From: a virus
Direction: 5' to 3' (one strand)
Length of the DNA: 64,000 bases
Virus record (IMG/VR): IMGVR_UViG_3300032770_000001
Location: 251,931 to 315,930 of that record
Below, piece by piece: positions 7,488 through 16,303 of this stretch. Numbering within the stretch: the first letter of the stretch is position 1; every line of letters starts with the position of its first letter. Under the pieces are notes generated by a model. It had not been told where the DNA came from and did no database searches. It saw only the letters and a program-made list of their open reading frames with translations. The position numbers were made by a program, and so were the translations under genes.

Positions 7488-8126
7488 GTTGGATTCAAGA
7501 AAACCGCAGAAGCAGAACACCACTACAGCACAGGGATGCAACGCGACAATCGCGTCGGTAAGGGTGCCCTCCATTGGCTCCCGTGGGACGCCGTCCGGTT
7601 GGTATCCACCATCTACGAGCACGGCAACAAAGGTCGCAGCAACGTAAACCTCCGTCCTAACAAGGACGGCAAGGACCGCAATTGGGAGAACGGCGGCGAC
7701 ATCGATGACTTCTACCAGTCAGCCCTGAACCACATTTCAGCCTTTCTCGCAGGTGATCGAAGCGAAGCGCATATCCCGCAGGCGATATGGAACCTGCTCA
7801 ACGGGCTCCAAATGTCGATTTGGGTGTATCTGGGATACCGTTCTCAAGAGCACAACACTTTGACGGATGCACGCCACGGCTGGAAGCCCGGTGACCCATA
7901 CGTCTCTGTGTTGGCACCCATTGAGATCGAACGCCTCAAGTTTTTCGGCGTAATCCCAAAGGACTATGAACCCGCTCCGAGTGTCAATGAACCTGAATCT
8001 CAGCCGGAGGAACCAACCCCGGCACCAGAGCCGACACCCGCACTCAAGGAATTGATGCAGGAACCTGCTCCGACCGTGGTCAAGAAGAACATCAAGAAGT
8101 TCGAGGAAGGTGAGGACGAACTGTAA
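7476..8126 (+). CDS. DUF5664-like dATP/dGTP diphosphohydrolase-type protein
   Basis: 216 aa. Residues about 12-125 match the phage DUF5664 / dGTP-diphosphohydrolase N-terminal pattern: 'GKGALHWLPWDAV', 'NWENGGDIDDFYQSALNHI', then 'HIPQAIWNLLNGLQM', an all-alpha MazG-like layout. A Pro/Glu-rich linker (about 165-195) leads to a basic-acidic tail. Likely trims a nucleotide pool, complementing the MazG-like protein at 270. Substrate is inference. Start chosen from the ATG in the hairpin loop. Confidence 0.7.
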   Translation: MSTDVGFKKTAEAEHHYSTGMQRDNRVGKGALHWLPWDAVRLVSTIYEHGNKGRSNVNLRPNKDGKDRNWENGGDIDDFYQSALNHISAFLAGDRSEAHIPQAIWNLLNGLQMSIWVYLGYRSQEHNTLTDARHGWKPGDPYVSVLAPIEIERLKFFGVIPKDYEPAPSVNEPESQPEEPTPAPEPTPALKELMQEPAPTVVKKNIKKFEEGEDEL

Positions 8127-8344
8127 TGGACGGCATCGAACTCACGCAACCAGCAGCAACTTACTGGGTTGTCGCTCTCTACAATGAGAAGTCGGAGATG
8201 ATCTTCGGTGTCAAACTGGATGGTTCAGTTGAGTTCGGACCGGGGTTCACAACCAAGGACGAGGCGGCTCGTGAGTTCTGGAAGCTTTTAGGACGGCATT
8301 ATCCGATCTACGTCAACGAGACATACATCAAGGCAGGCGCATAA
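8126..8344 (+). CDS. hypothetical protein (72 aa)
   Basis: TAATG overlap with the preceding gene. Begins 'MDGIELTQPAATYWVVALYN'; beta-rich small protein, neutral. Recurrent type of small phage accessory protein; function unknown. Confidence 0.7.
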   Translation: MDGIELTQPAATYWVVALYNEKSEMIFGVKLDGSVEFGPGFTTKDEAAREFWKLLGRHYPIYVNETYIKAGA

Positions 8345-8548
8345 ATGATAGAAAATGAAAACTTACTGGATGCTCAACGTTACCGATGGTTGCGAACCCA
8401 TTTAGAGTTCATCAACTTTGCAGGAGGTCATGTTTTTGACGAGATTAAAGGTTCAGTTCATTCGGGCTTCTTAACTTGTGACACCTGTGATGTGGGGCTT
8501 GATTATGCGATTGACAAACGAATTGCAGCCGAGAAAGGAAATGCATAA
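8345..8548 (+). CDS. hypothetical protein (67 aa)
   Basis: Starts directly after the previous stop. 'DAQRYRWLRTHLEFINF' near the N-terminus is a motif seen in many short phage proteins, and 'IDKRIAAEKGNA' ends it. More A/T-rich than its neighbours, so possibly acquired separately. Function unknown. Confidence 0.7.
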   Translation: MIENENLLDAQRYRWLRTHLEFINFAGGHVFDEIKGSVHSGFLTCDTCDVGLDYAIDKRIAAEKGNA

Positions 8549-8946
8549 TGGGATTCTCTTTTGAAGAAGCATTCAAACATCTGGACGGCACCAAGCTGAC
8601 CTACAGCACCCTCATGGACGAGGTTATCGCTGTGCGTCGGAAATATCTTGGCGACCTCGCTCCGGAGATCAATTCTCATGACATGTTTTTCCAGCTTATG
8701 CAAATGGGCTGGATCAGCTTCCCGGACGACGGAAGTTCGGGCGGCAATGAGACTTGTATCTTCGCAATCTGTGAAGATGTCCGTAAGGTTCGGGAGCGCA
8801 TCGAGACCTACAAGCGGGACTTCATCACTGAACAGGCGAAACGATTCCTCCAAGAGGAGGAAGAGGACGGGCAGTTTTACCCCCACGATGTCAAGGTGGA
8901 GGAATACCGCACGGCAGTCCAAGAAGTCGCGGCTGGAAATTTCTAG
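8548..8946 (+). CDS. hypothetical protein (132 aa)
   Basis: TAATG overlap with the previous gene. Predicted mostly helical with an acidic C-terminal part (LQEEEEDGQF). No family recognised. Confidence 0.72.
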   Translation: MGFSFEEAFKHLDGTKLTYSTLMDEVIAVRRKYLGDLAPEINSHDMFFQLMQMGWISFPDDGSSGGNETCIFAICEDVRKVRERIETYKRDFITEQAKRFLQEEEEDGQFYPHDVKVEEYRTAVQEVAAGNF

Positions 8947-8973
8947 CTTCTGGAGCCTTTATTGAGGGCTCTC

Positions 8974-9432
8974 ATGGGCAATCCCCTACTCGATAAACAA
9001 GCAAATCCCGCAGCTACCGCTGTCAACAACGCTGGGACCGGACACGAAGAGATCGAAGGCAATCCCCTGTTCGATCACCGGGTGGGTGTGGTTGATGGTG
9101 GGTTGGGTCGCCGTCCTGATTACGGCGAGAAATCGGCTTGCGGCAACCGGGGCGGCTATACGGGCTGGTTCGAGATCGAAGCTGAAAAGGAAGCCTCCGA
9201 TATCAAAGCAGAGTATGGAATAGCGGTACAGGCGGACGCCAAAGTCGCCTCGATCCAAACCCAGATGTTCGTCTCCGGAGCCGACTGGGACGGTCTAAAG
9301 CTTAAGCAAGCCCACCTGACAGCCGACCTGACCAAGGCCGTTTATCTGCCGTGGTTTACTGCTCGTCAAATCGCCCGTGAACTGCCCAAAATGAACTCCG
9401 GGCTCCGTACATCGTTGATTTCTAAGGCATAA
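8974..9432 (+). CDS. hypothetical protein (152 aa)
   Basis: ATG chosen because GAGGG sits just upstream in the 3' arm of a GAGCC/GGGCTC hairpin (8953-8969). The N-terminus holds an internal repeat (GNPLLDKQ / GNPLFDHR, residues 2-9 and 29-36). Possibly a tandem short linear motif. Function unknown. Confidence 0.68.
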   Translation: MGNPLLDKQANPAATAVNNAGTGHEEIEGNPLFDHRVGVVDGGLGRRPDYGEKSACGNRGGYTGWFEIEAEKEASDIKAEYGIAVQADAKVASIQTQMFVSGADWDGLKLKQAHLTADLTKAVYLPWFTARQIARELPKMNSGLRTSLISKA

Positions 9433-9434
9433 AA

Positions 9435-9466
9435 CCTAGACTTTTACCCGGCGAAGCTGGTAGAAT
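9435..9466 (+). promoter_or_regulatory. phage box promoter, leaderless start for the HD gene
   Basis: CCTAGAC (9435-9441), 15 bases, CTGG, -10 TAGAAT (9461-9466), then eight bases to the ATG at 9475. One of six copies of this arrangement. The short distance predicts transcription starting at or next to the start codon. Confidence 0.75.
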
Positions 9467-9474
9467 ATAGGTAC

Positions 9475-10164
9475 ATGACACGTTTAGAGAGAGCTATCCT
9501 CTTCGCTACCACCGCTTTTGACACCAAAGGCGGAACCATCAAGAAATACATCGATGAAGATGGGATGCCGAAGATCGTCCACTGCCTCGAAGTGATGTTC
9601 GCGGTGAAGCAACTCATTGAGCGCGATCCTTCCATAATCCCTGACGGCTGTACAGCCGACGACCTTCTCGTCGCTGCCGTCCTGCACGACGTTGTCGAGG
9701 ACACCAAGTTCACGAAGGAAGATATCGCACGCGAGTTCGGCGACGTGGTTGCGGAACTGGTTGATGGTGTCAGCCGCCGTGAGCACTCTCATTCCACTTG
9801 CAAGGTTGCGAAGTGCTCCGAGCACAAGGAATTCTATCGCGATTTCATCTATCGCGCCGGGGAGAAGGTCGGGACGACCATTATCAAAATCGCCGACCTG
9901 ACAGTGAACCGTAAGCGCACGCACAAGATCAAGGACTTGAAGTGGCGCGACAAACTGGAGTTCAAATACGACACCGCCCTGAAAGTTCTCACTGAGGAAA
10001 TTTCGTGGGAAGAGGCATCGTGGGGCTGGCACTGCGGTGATTTCGGTGGTAAGATCGGTTCCGAAGGCGGTTACTTCACCGTAGCAGACCCGAATGGGAA
10101 GAAGCTGCGGCTGACTACGGAAGAGTTCGAGAAGTACACCGGACGAAAGGTCACAACATTATGA
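9475..10164 (+). CDS. HD-domain hydrolase (RelA/SpoT hydrolase-like)
   Basis: 229 aa. The HD metal-binding set is visible: His in 'KIVHCLEVM' (about residue 36), 'LHDVVEDTKFTKEDI' (about 70-84) and 'IIKIADLTVNR' (about 135-145). This order is that of RelA/SpoT-type (p)ppGpp hydrolase and related HD phosphohydrolases. No synthetase domain follows; about 60 extra residues form the C-terminus. Likely removes an alarmone or nucleotide during infection. Own promoter, predicted leaderless. Confidence 0.82.
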   Translation: MTRLERAILFATTAFDTKGGTIKKYIDEDGMPKIVHCLEVMFAVKQLIERDPSIIPDGCTADDLLVAAVLHDVVEDTKFTKEDIAREFGDVVAELVDGVSRREHSHSTCKVAKCSEHKEFYRDFIYRAGEKVGTTIIKIADLTVNRKRTHKIKDLKWRDKLEFKYDTALKVLTEEISWEEASWGWHCGDFGGKIGSEGGYFTVADPNGKKLRLTTEEFEKYTGRKVTTL

Positions 10165-10346
10165 GAGTCGTACAGCTTGGCGGTCTCACAGTCGTCGGCA
10201 TGAGCGAAGAGCAAGAAGTTTTCATGCGCAAGCGTGAAGCTTTCGTCGAACGCTGGATGAAGGAACACGGTCTGACAAAAGAGACCGCGACCATCAAACA
10301 GATTCTTGAAATGCGCCAAGAAGAAGGGTGGAAGAATCCCCAATGA
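10161..10346 (+). CDS. small hypothetical protein (61 aa)
   Basis: ATGA overlap with the HD gene. Highly charged, helical C-terminal part ('EAFVERWMKEHGLTKETATI'). Function unknown. Confidence 0.68.
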   Translation: MRVVQLGGLTVVGMSEEQEVFMRKREAFVERWMKEHGLTKETATIKQILEMRQEEGWKNPQ

Positions 10347-10774
10347 AAACCCTGAGCGTCAACCGCTTCATCTGTCAACGTACCGGGCGTATCTTCGATA
10401 CCGAAGCGGCCTGCCGCGTGTCTGAAAACAAATTCCCCGCCAAGAAAATCAAACAGTTGTTCGACCGCATCATGCGAGGCAAGTATTGGGTGCCGAAAGT
10501 CGGCGATCTTGTCTATGTGCCGACGATGATGTCCATCGATCATGGCGAGGATGACGTGCAGGGTGGACGTGCAATGGTCACCCGCGTTTACAAAAACATG
10601 AGCGGCGGCGACAAGGACTGCATCTTTATCGAAATCGCGCAGCATGATCGCGGCGGCAATTGGACGCAGTTCCTTTTCCCGGAACAGAAGCAACTGATGC
10701 ATCGCTTCAAGGACATGGTCGCCCGTCCCGATCCTGATTACGGTCCGAGCGATCCCAACGGAGGATGGAGCTAA
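10343..10774 (+). CDS. hypothetical protein (143 aa)
   Basis: ATGA overlap sets the start. Two Cys near the N-terminus (residues about 10 and 23) and 'VPKVGDLVYVPTMM' followed by 'GGRAMVTRVYKNM' suggest a small SH3-like beta barrel with a helical lead. Function unknown. Confidence 0.72.
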   Translation: MKTLSVNRFICQRTGRIFDTEAACRVSENKFPAKKIKQLFDRIMRGKYWVPKVGDLVYVPTMMSIDHGEDDVQGGRAMVTRVYKNMSGGDKDCIFIEIAQHDRGGNWTQFLFPEQKQLMHRFKDMVARPDPDYGPSDPNGGWS

Positions 10775-10995
10775 TGGAAACTCGTGAACAACATTTGAAC
10801 TGGTGCAAAGAACGTGCGCTGGCGATTCTGAACACTGGTGATATCGCCGGAGCCTATGCTTCAATGGCATCCGATCTCCGCAAACACCCGGAAACCGAGG
10901 ATCACATCGCTATCGGTCTAGGGATGTCGCTTTTGTTCGGTGGACACCTGAACACAACCAACGAGATGCGCAAATTCATCGAAGGCTTCAACTGA
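10774..10995 (+). CDS. hypothetical protein (73 aa)
   Basis: TAATG overlap. Starts 'METREQHLNWCKERALAILN', the shape of a helical bundle; 'GDIAGAYASMASDLRKHPET' resembles a recurrent phage motif. Function unknown. Confidence 0.75.
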   Translation: METREQHLNWCKERALAILNTGDIAGAYASMASDLRKHPETEDHIAIGLGMSLLFGGHLNTTNEMRKFIEGFN

Positions 10996-11159
10996 GCCTG
11001 CACTGGCAGAAAGACCTGCCGCACAAGTTCGTCTGGCGATGGGCGACTTGGATGCGCCGGGAATACAAACGACAGCAGAGAATGCGAAATGAGTCGAGGC
11101 AGCAAGGTTCATCCGAAGGGCGAATTCGATATCCGCTATCCGGCTGTCGAGAAATTTGA
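10992..11159 (+). CDS. possible small basic protein with CTG start
   Basis: A 55-codon frame opens with CTG overlapping the previous stop (CTGA) and encodes a Trp/Arg-rich basic peptide ('WQKDLPHKFVWRWATWMRRE'). It overlaps the next gene by 71 bases. The 93-base gap would otherwise be empty, unusual here, but no standard start codon is available near the beginning. Low confidence. Confidence 0.3.
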   Translation: MSLHWQKDLPHKFVWRWATWMRREYKRQQRMRNESRQQGSSEGRIRYPLSGCREI

Positions 11160-11412
11160 GCAGTTCTGCGCTAACCTGCGGTCGCACATGAGGGCGCACG
11201 ATAAGGGCGATCTCAAGAATGCACAGATCATTTATCGCCGAGCCGTGGGATACGCTTACGAGCGAACCAAGTCGGCGGTAGAGGCAATGAACCCGAACGA
11301 TTTTACAGACGTGATGACTCCGGCGTGGAGGCAGTTCCGATTTAATCACGGCGAGTTATCCCGGCTGATTAGCAAGTACAGATTCATCAAGCAAGAGGAC
11401 ATCAAGATATGA
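11089..11412 (+). CDS. hypothetical protein (107 aa)
   Basis: Basic, helical protein (starts 'MSRGSKVHPKGEFD'). No cysteine cluster or family motif seen. ATGA overlap with the following gene. Confidence 0.7.
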   Translation: MSRGSKVHPKGEFDIRYPAVEKFEQFCANLRSHMRAHDKGDLKNAQIIYRRAVGYAYERTKSAVEAMNPNDFTDVMTPAWRQFRFNHGELSRLISKYRFIKQEDIKI

Positions 11413-11615
11413 GCCATCTCGCCGATCCCGAAACACAGCCACTCTGGAACAAGGTCATCGACATGTGCGGCGGTGACTATGACCAAGCCGTGACGTTCAT
11501 TTGCCGCCTGCGGGAGTTGGTATGTGTTGTCGATCCGTCACGTGGCGAAGATGTCACCAATGCGATTCGCCGTGCGCAGTACGAAGAGGCTCTTGAGGAG
11601 GCTCTGTTTGACTAA
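11409..11615 (+). CDS. small hypothetical protein (68 aa)
   Basis: ATGA overlap with the previous gene. Helical, acidic ('YEEALEEALFD' at the end). It contains the AGGAGG ribosome site for the ligase gene, so ligase translation is probably coupled to it. Confidence 0.7.
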   Translation: MSHLADPETQPLWNKVIDMCGGDYDQAVTFICRLRELVCVVDPSRGEDVTNAIRRAQYEEALEEALFD

Positions 11616-13722
11616 CTCAATCGACAACCCGGCAGTCATTGCGCGTATTCGGCAGCTTAATACCGAACTGGAACTGGCACGCGAGGCTTATTACAAGTCG
11701 GCTACGCCGATCATGTCGGACGCTGAATACGACAAGAAGGAAAAGAACCTTCGCGATATCGTGAAATCAAGCCCGTGGCTGGCCGAATTTGCTCCGGTAT
11801 TGACTACGGTCGGTAACGATCTGATGCCTGCCGCAGGGCGTATTCGTCATAGCCGCCCCATGCTCTCCATCGAGAACAAATACGAGAAGTCCGAGATCGA
11901 TGATTTCCAGAAGAACGTATTGCATGGCGAAGCAATGCTTCTGGAGCCGAAACGTGACGGCATTTCCTGCGAACTTCGCTACCGCGAGGGCAAGCTGCAA
12001 CTGGCATTGACACGTGGTTCCGGCTCCGAGGGCGAGGATATCACGGCTCAGATTCGTGTGCTGAGAGACATCCCGAAAGAGATCAAGTATAGTGACGCAT
12101 TCCCGCATAGCCTTGATGTGCGCGGTGAACTGGTCATGCGCAAGTCCGAACTGGAGCGCCTGAACAAGATCGCCCGTGAGAAGGGCGGCAAGGAATATCA
12201 GTCCACTCGCAATTTGGTTGCTGGCACCGTCAAGTTGAAGGACATGAACGAAGTTGCCAAGCGTGAGATTCTGTTTATCCCGTGGGAGATGACCGGGGAT
12301 GGGCAACTGTCGGATAGTGGCTATGTCCGTATGACCATGTTGGCAAGTGCAGGCTTCGCCAAGTACGAGGGCTATCTGGTCGATCCAGCCGACAGCACCG
12401 ACGTTATTAAGGTGCTCGATCACATCCTGAAAGAGAACGAGCAATCACAGATCGTGGCTGATGGCGTAGTCGCCAAAGCTGACAGCATGAAGCTGCGCAA
12501 GGAACTCGGCGGCGGCACCAAGTTCGCTAACTATCAAGTTTGTTACAAACCGCAGACCGACTTCGCTACGACCTACTTGCGCAAGATCGTGTGGCAGACC
12601 GGGCGCTCCGGCAAACTGACCCCGGTCGGCGAGTGCGACCCGGTTCCTTTGGCGGGGGCGGTGGTGACCCGTGCAACCCTCAATAATCTCAGTTTTATTG
12701 AGGAAATGGGACTCAAATTGAACGCCAAAGTGAAGATGCTTCGCTCTGGCGGCGTAATCCCGGAGATCGACGGAGTCATCGAAGAGGGCGACACCGCAAT
12801 TAAAGCACCCGGACATTGTCCGGAGTGCGGCAGCATTATCGTTGCCGAGACAGATGAGCGCAGCGGCATCCTGACGCACTGGTGTCAGAACGTCGAGTGC
12901 CCCGGTCGCGTCTCCGATCTGTTCTATTTCATCGGCGGACGAGGCGTGCTGGAGATTGACGGACTCGGCCCGGAAATGGCTTTGAAGATCGTCAAGGATG
13001 GCTACGCCCGAAATATCGGCGAACTTTTCGAATTCCAGACTGAGGCAATGGAAGGCATCAAGACACACGGCGAAGAGAACTTCGACCGCCGTATGGCGAA
13101 ACGCGGCTTCTCTGTCGTGTTCCGTAAGATGGTGCAGTCGATGGAACTCGCCAAAAAGAAAGATTGGGATCGCTGGATTATGGCTCTCGGTATCCCCATG
13201 ATCGGTGGGTCGCTTTCCAAGGTTCTGGCGACGAAGTTGGAATTGATGCCGGAGTCGATGAAGTACCTGACCGCCCGATTGCTCGATGTTGAGGGCATGG
13301 AGATCGAAGGCATCGGTTTCCACAAAAAGCAGATGATTCTGGATTGGGCGAAGGATAGTCAGAATCGCAAGATTTGCGAGGCTCTGTATAACGCCGGGGT
13401 TGCTCCCAAGGCTCCTGAGAAAGTACAGGTGGTTGCCGGGGAGCCGCTTAAGAACGTGGTGTTCGTCATCACTGGCGAGTTCAGTGAGGATCGTGAGAAA
13501 ATCACGGCAAAACTGGTAAAACTTGGTGCTACATCAAAGTCTGGTGTATCATCGAAGGTGAACCTGTTGATCGTCGGGGAAGCCCCCGGCAAGACCAAGA
13601 CAACCAAGGCGAAAGAACTTGGGATTCAACAGGTCGGCAAGGACTGGCTGGTCAACGTGCTTCGCGAGAACGGCATGGAATTGTCCGGCTCCGGGCTCGA
13701 TTTTGAAATGGACGAGGCGTAA
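11608..13722 (+). CDS. ligA: NAD-dependent DNA ligase LigA
   Basis: 704 aa, full length. TTG start chosen because AGGAGG (11595-11600) precedes it with normal spacing. Domains in order: NAD-binding Ia (about 1-60), adenylation domain with nucleophile Lys115 in 'LEPKRDGISCELRY', OB fold, four-Cys zinc finger ('CPECGSIIV' with 'CQNVECPGR', about 402-430), helix-hairpin-helix repeats (about 435-585) and a C-terminal BRCT ('VITGEFSEDREKI'). Seals nicks using NAD+ and releases NMN. It lies 40 kb from a Ku gene in the same phage. Confidence 0.96.
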   Translation: MTNSIDNPAVIARIRQLNTELELAREAYYKSATPIMSDAEYDKKEKNLRDIVKSSPWLAEFAPVLTTVGNDLMPAAGRIRHSRPMLSIENKYEKSEIDDFQKNVLHGEAMLLEPKRDGISCELRYREGKLQLALTRGSGSEGEDITAQIRVLRDIPKEIKYSDAFPHSLDVRGELVMRKSELERLNKIAREKGGKEYQSTRNLVAGTVKLKDMNEVAKREILFIPWEMTGDGQLSDSGYVRMTMLASAGFAKYEGYLVDPADSTDVIKVLDHILKENEQSQIVADGVVAKADSMKLRKELGGGTKFANYQVCYKPQTDFATTYLRKIVWQTGRSGKLTPVGECDPVPLAGAVVTRATLNNLSFIEEMGLKLNAKVKMLRSGGVIPEIDGVIEEGDTAIKAPGHCPECGSIIVAETDERSGILTHWCQNVECPGRVSDLFYFIGGRGVLEIDGLGPEMALKIVKDGYARNIGELFEFQTEAMEGIKTHGEENFDRRMAKRGFSVVFRKMVQSMELAKKKDWDRWIMALGIPMIGGSLSKVLATKLELMPESMKYLTARLLDVEGMEIEGIGFHKKQMILDWAKDSQNRKICEALYNAGVAPKAPEKVQVVAGEPLKNVVFVITGEFSEDREKITAKLVKLGATSKSGVSSKVNLLIVGEAPGKTKTTKAKELGIQQVGKDWLVNVLRENGMELSGSGLDFEMDEA

Positions 13723-13723
13723 C

Positions 13724-14065
13724 ATGAAGAGCGAAAGCACATACGTTGTCGGCACGACGGACTACTACGGTGAGTACCAAGCGGTGATGAAGCAATCCGC
13801 CGTGGGGAAAAGTTTCCATGAGTTCACAAAAGAGGACACGATCCCTATCAAGAGCGGTGACAAACTGATCGTCCGTTGGCCTGACGGCAAGTTCACGACC
13901 GAAACGATTCGTGTGCGCGACTATCGTAGTTCGGCGAAAGTGGATATGTTCGCCCCACCGGATCAATTTACCGCCCGTGTGTTGGAGGTTGTCCGCAATA
14001 TCCATGGGCAAGACGTGTTCATTCCTTTGAAGAAAGGGCAGAAAGTTCGCCTTTCCCGGAGCTAA
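13724..14065 (+). CDS. hypothetical protein (113 aa)
   Basis: ATG one base after the ligase stop. Beta-rich with 'GDKLIVRWPDGKF' and 'LKKGQKVRLSRS', suggestive of a small barrel. Function unknown. Confidence 0.72.
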   Translation: MKSESTYVVGTTDYYGEYQAVMKQSAVGKSFHEFTKEDTIPIKSGDKLIVRWPDGKFTTETIRVRDYRSSAKVDMFAPPDQFTARVLEVVRNIHGQDVFIPLKKGQKVRLSRS

Positions 14066-14066
14066 T

Positions 14067-14861
14067 ATGGCAGAAACCGCCACATACCCGCTCACCGCTA
14101 AACTCCAGAAAGAGGGGGCCGAGTGGTATTCCATGAGGGGCTTTAGCAAGTTCGATGACGCCCGTGATTTTATCCTCAAAGAACTCCGCGAGGGCCGAGC
14201 AGATAAAGGCATCATGTTGGCTGAGGTTCCCGGCGATCCCACTCCCACCGAACTCCACTACCGGGCGTTCACCGATCCCATGCGTGGACGCACCGTGCTT
14301 GGCGGTGTATGCACGGCTGAGGACGCCGATCAATACATGGCGGAAGTCAAAGCGGCTTACGTCCGTCCGGTGTTCTCTCCTCGCGAACTCTTCGAAATGA
14401 AGGGCATCGACAAGTACCCGGCTGGCAGCCTACTTGGGTTGGAAAAATACCTCTGCGAGGACGGCATTGACCTGCCTTACGACGCATGGGAAAAGATTGA
14501 GACTGAGGGTCGCATCGATATGCGTTTTCTCGTCTCCGAGGACATGGGCAGCGATGAAACGCTGGAGATCGCCACGGTTCGGTTTATCCCGGAGGAAATC
14601 AGCCGTATTCCGGTGATGATTTGCACTCATTGCGGAGAAGATGAAGCAGACCGCTACATCGTCAATGCGGACGCTTTTGCCCGTATGGTCTCCTACCTGC
14701 GCTCGTTCATGGAACGGGAGGAAGATCAAAAACCTTATGTGACCGACATGGACAAGAAACTCCCGGTCTTAACAGAGTTTGGCGGCTACACTATCCACGA
14801 CTGGTACGACACCGAAAAGCAACAACGAAAAGAGACGAATCCCCACTCAAGACTCCGTTGA
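14067..14861 (+). CDS. hypothetical protein (264 aa)
   Basis: Acidic protein, no membrane segment. A CxxC in 'MICTHCGEDEADRYI' (about residues 189-203) is the only metal-like site. Probably two domains. No family recognised. Confidence 0.75.
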   Translation: MAETATYPLTAKLQKEGAEWYSMRGFSKFDDARDFILKELREGRADKGIMLAEVPGDPTPTELHYRAFTDPMRGRTVLGGVCTAEDADQYMAEVKAAYVRPVFSPRELFEMKGIDKYPAGSLLGLEKYLCEDGIDLPYDAWEKIETEGRIDMRFLVSEDMGSDETLEIATVRFIPEEISRIPVMICTHCGEDEADRYIVNADAFARMVSYLRSFMEREEDQKPYVTDMDKKLPVLTEFGGYTIHDWYDTEKQQRKETNPHSRLR

Positions 14862-14905
14862 CGAAACCACCCCTACGACGTTAAAGTGGGGTATGGGAGC
14901 CTATA

Positions 14906-15562
14906 ATGTTCAAAGTCAGCTATCACTCTTGGCACTCGGAACTCTACCACTGGTGGTATGAGAAAAAATACGGGCATCCGAAAGCGCAGCCCGTCAGCAA
15001 CCTCTGTCCGTACATGCGTGTCGTTCTGTTCTGGGCACCGCTGCGTATCCTGTTCTGGGATTGGGTCGAAGTGTTTGGCATTCCGACTTACCTGATCTCT
15101 TTCCCGACAATTCTTGCTGCGATCCCGATCATTGGGTACCTGCGAGGTCACCACAAATTTGCTGCCCGCATGTGGGAAATCTACGGGCTCAGTATCGCCA
15201 TAATTTTGGCGTTTATTCTGCTCATTTACATCATCGCTTCCATCGAACGTTGGGCGAAGCGCCGTAAGGCTAATCGCGTAGAGAAGCCGCCGAAACCGCC
15301 CGGAGTTTTCTGGCCGATGGTGGGTGCTTACATGAAGTCCGGGCACGACCGTATCTGCCCGGAGATTTGCTTTATCGGTGCACCTGAACCCCCATGTCCC
15401 GATCCCGGCCCGGAGCCATATTGCGACTACGGCGACGAACCGCCCCATGAAGGTTGTGGCTGTCCGCTCTGCCTTGAACAGGAAAAGAACAAAGCCATCG
15501 ACGAGATTCTCAACGACAAGGATAAACCGCAAAACTGCGGCGGTGAGGGGAACATCGATTAA
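14906..15562 (+). CDS. membrane protein with Cys/Pro-rich tail
   Basis: 218 aa. Three hydrophobic stretches (about 39-57, 60-79, 95-115) give a membrane-embedded N-terminal half. The C-terminal 80 residues are Pro- and Cys-rich (PEPPCPDPGPEPYCDYG; CGCPLCLEQE), possibly a metal site. The upstream gap holds an ACCCC/GGGGT hairpin before GGGAG. Function unknown. Confidence 0.75.
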   Translation: MFKVSYHSWHSELYHWWYEKKYGHPKAQPVSNLCPYMRVVLFWAPLRILFWDWVEVFGIPTYLISFPTILAAIPIIGYLRGHHKFAARMWEIYGLSIAIILAFILLIYIIASIERWAKRRKANRVEKPPKPPGVFWPMVGAYMKSGHDRICPEICFIGAPEPPCPDPGPEPYCDYGDEPPHEGCGCPLCLEQEKNKAIDEILNDKDKPQNCGGEGNID

Positions 15563-15991
15563 ATGGCGAACTACACCGTAGGATACAAAGCGTTCCGTGT
15601 GGGAGAAGATGGGCAGCTTCGTTTCCTATTCCACAGCTACCGGGAGCCCGGTGCCGACAAGGGTTCCAGCATCGTTCCGCTTGATCGTTGGATCACGACC
15701 AAACGTCCGTGGGGGCGTGAGGCTCAGGGCAAGAAATATCGCCTTGCCTTCCACTTTCTGCGATACGAGAGGGACATCGCCGCGTTTCAAAAGCTGACAA
15801 AGCACAAGTATCTAGTGCTTCCCGTGCACGTCCGTAAGATCGAGCCGAAGCCGCGTACCAGCGTAGGATCGTGGTTAGCGGTCGAGATTCGCGTGCCATC
15901 CGCCCACGTTGCCAAGGCGAAAGCCGAATGGCACCTGACGCATACGCCTCGTCCCGGTAAGCGGGTGAAGGCGATAGGAGCAGCAGCATGA
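15563..15991 (+). CDS. hypothetical protein (142 aa)
   Basis: Begins immediately after the previous stop. Starts 'MANYTVGYKAFRVGEDGQLR'; basic, beta/alpha mix. N-termini of this type occur in several unassigned phage proteins. Function unknown. Confidence 0.72.
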   Translation: MANYTVGYKAFRVGEDGQLRFLFHSYREPGADKGSSIVPLDRWITTKRPWGREAQGKKYRLAFHFLRYERDIAAFQKLTKHKYLVLPVHVRKIEPKPRTSVGSWLAVEIRVPSAHVAKAKAEWHLTHTPRPGKRVKAIGAAA

Positions 15992-16296
15992 ACACTGAAG
16001 CGACGAAAATTCCTGAATTCAACGAAAGCGTCGTCATGAAGTACGCCGGGGATTTCATGCATCTCGGCGATGTGGCACAATACTACGATCCGACAGTCTG
16101 TCCGGAGTTTTTCGCACTGTCCGCCCAACTCAAGTTTTTCGCAGGTCTCATGCCTGCGGATATCACGGCGGCAGACTTACACAACCGTCTGACGGAACTG
16201 CGTCAAAAGGTGTTGGTTGCACAGGATCGTCTGAATGCGATTCTCGATGCGGTCGATACCGCACGTACACAAGTTCGCAAGGAAATCCAACACTGA
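15988..16296 (+). CDS. hypothetical protein (102 aa)
   Basis: ATGA overlap. The second half is a predicted amphipathic helix with heptad character ('LTELRQKVLVAQDRLNAIL'). Function unknown. Confidence 0.72.
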   Translation: MNTEATKIPEFNESVVMKYAGDFMHLGDVAQYYDPTVCPEFFALSAQLKFFAGLMPADITAADLHNRLTELRQKVLVAQDRLNAILDAVDTARTQVRKEIQH

Positions 16297-16303
16297 GGTT
16301 ACT

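Noticed and set aside
12445-13323. 292-codon minus-strand frame opposite LigA
   Set aside because: LigA zinc finger, HhH and BRCT motifs are on the plus strand; the reverse frame shows no motif.
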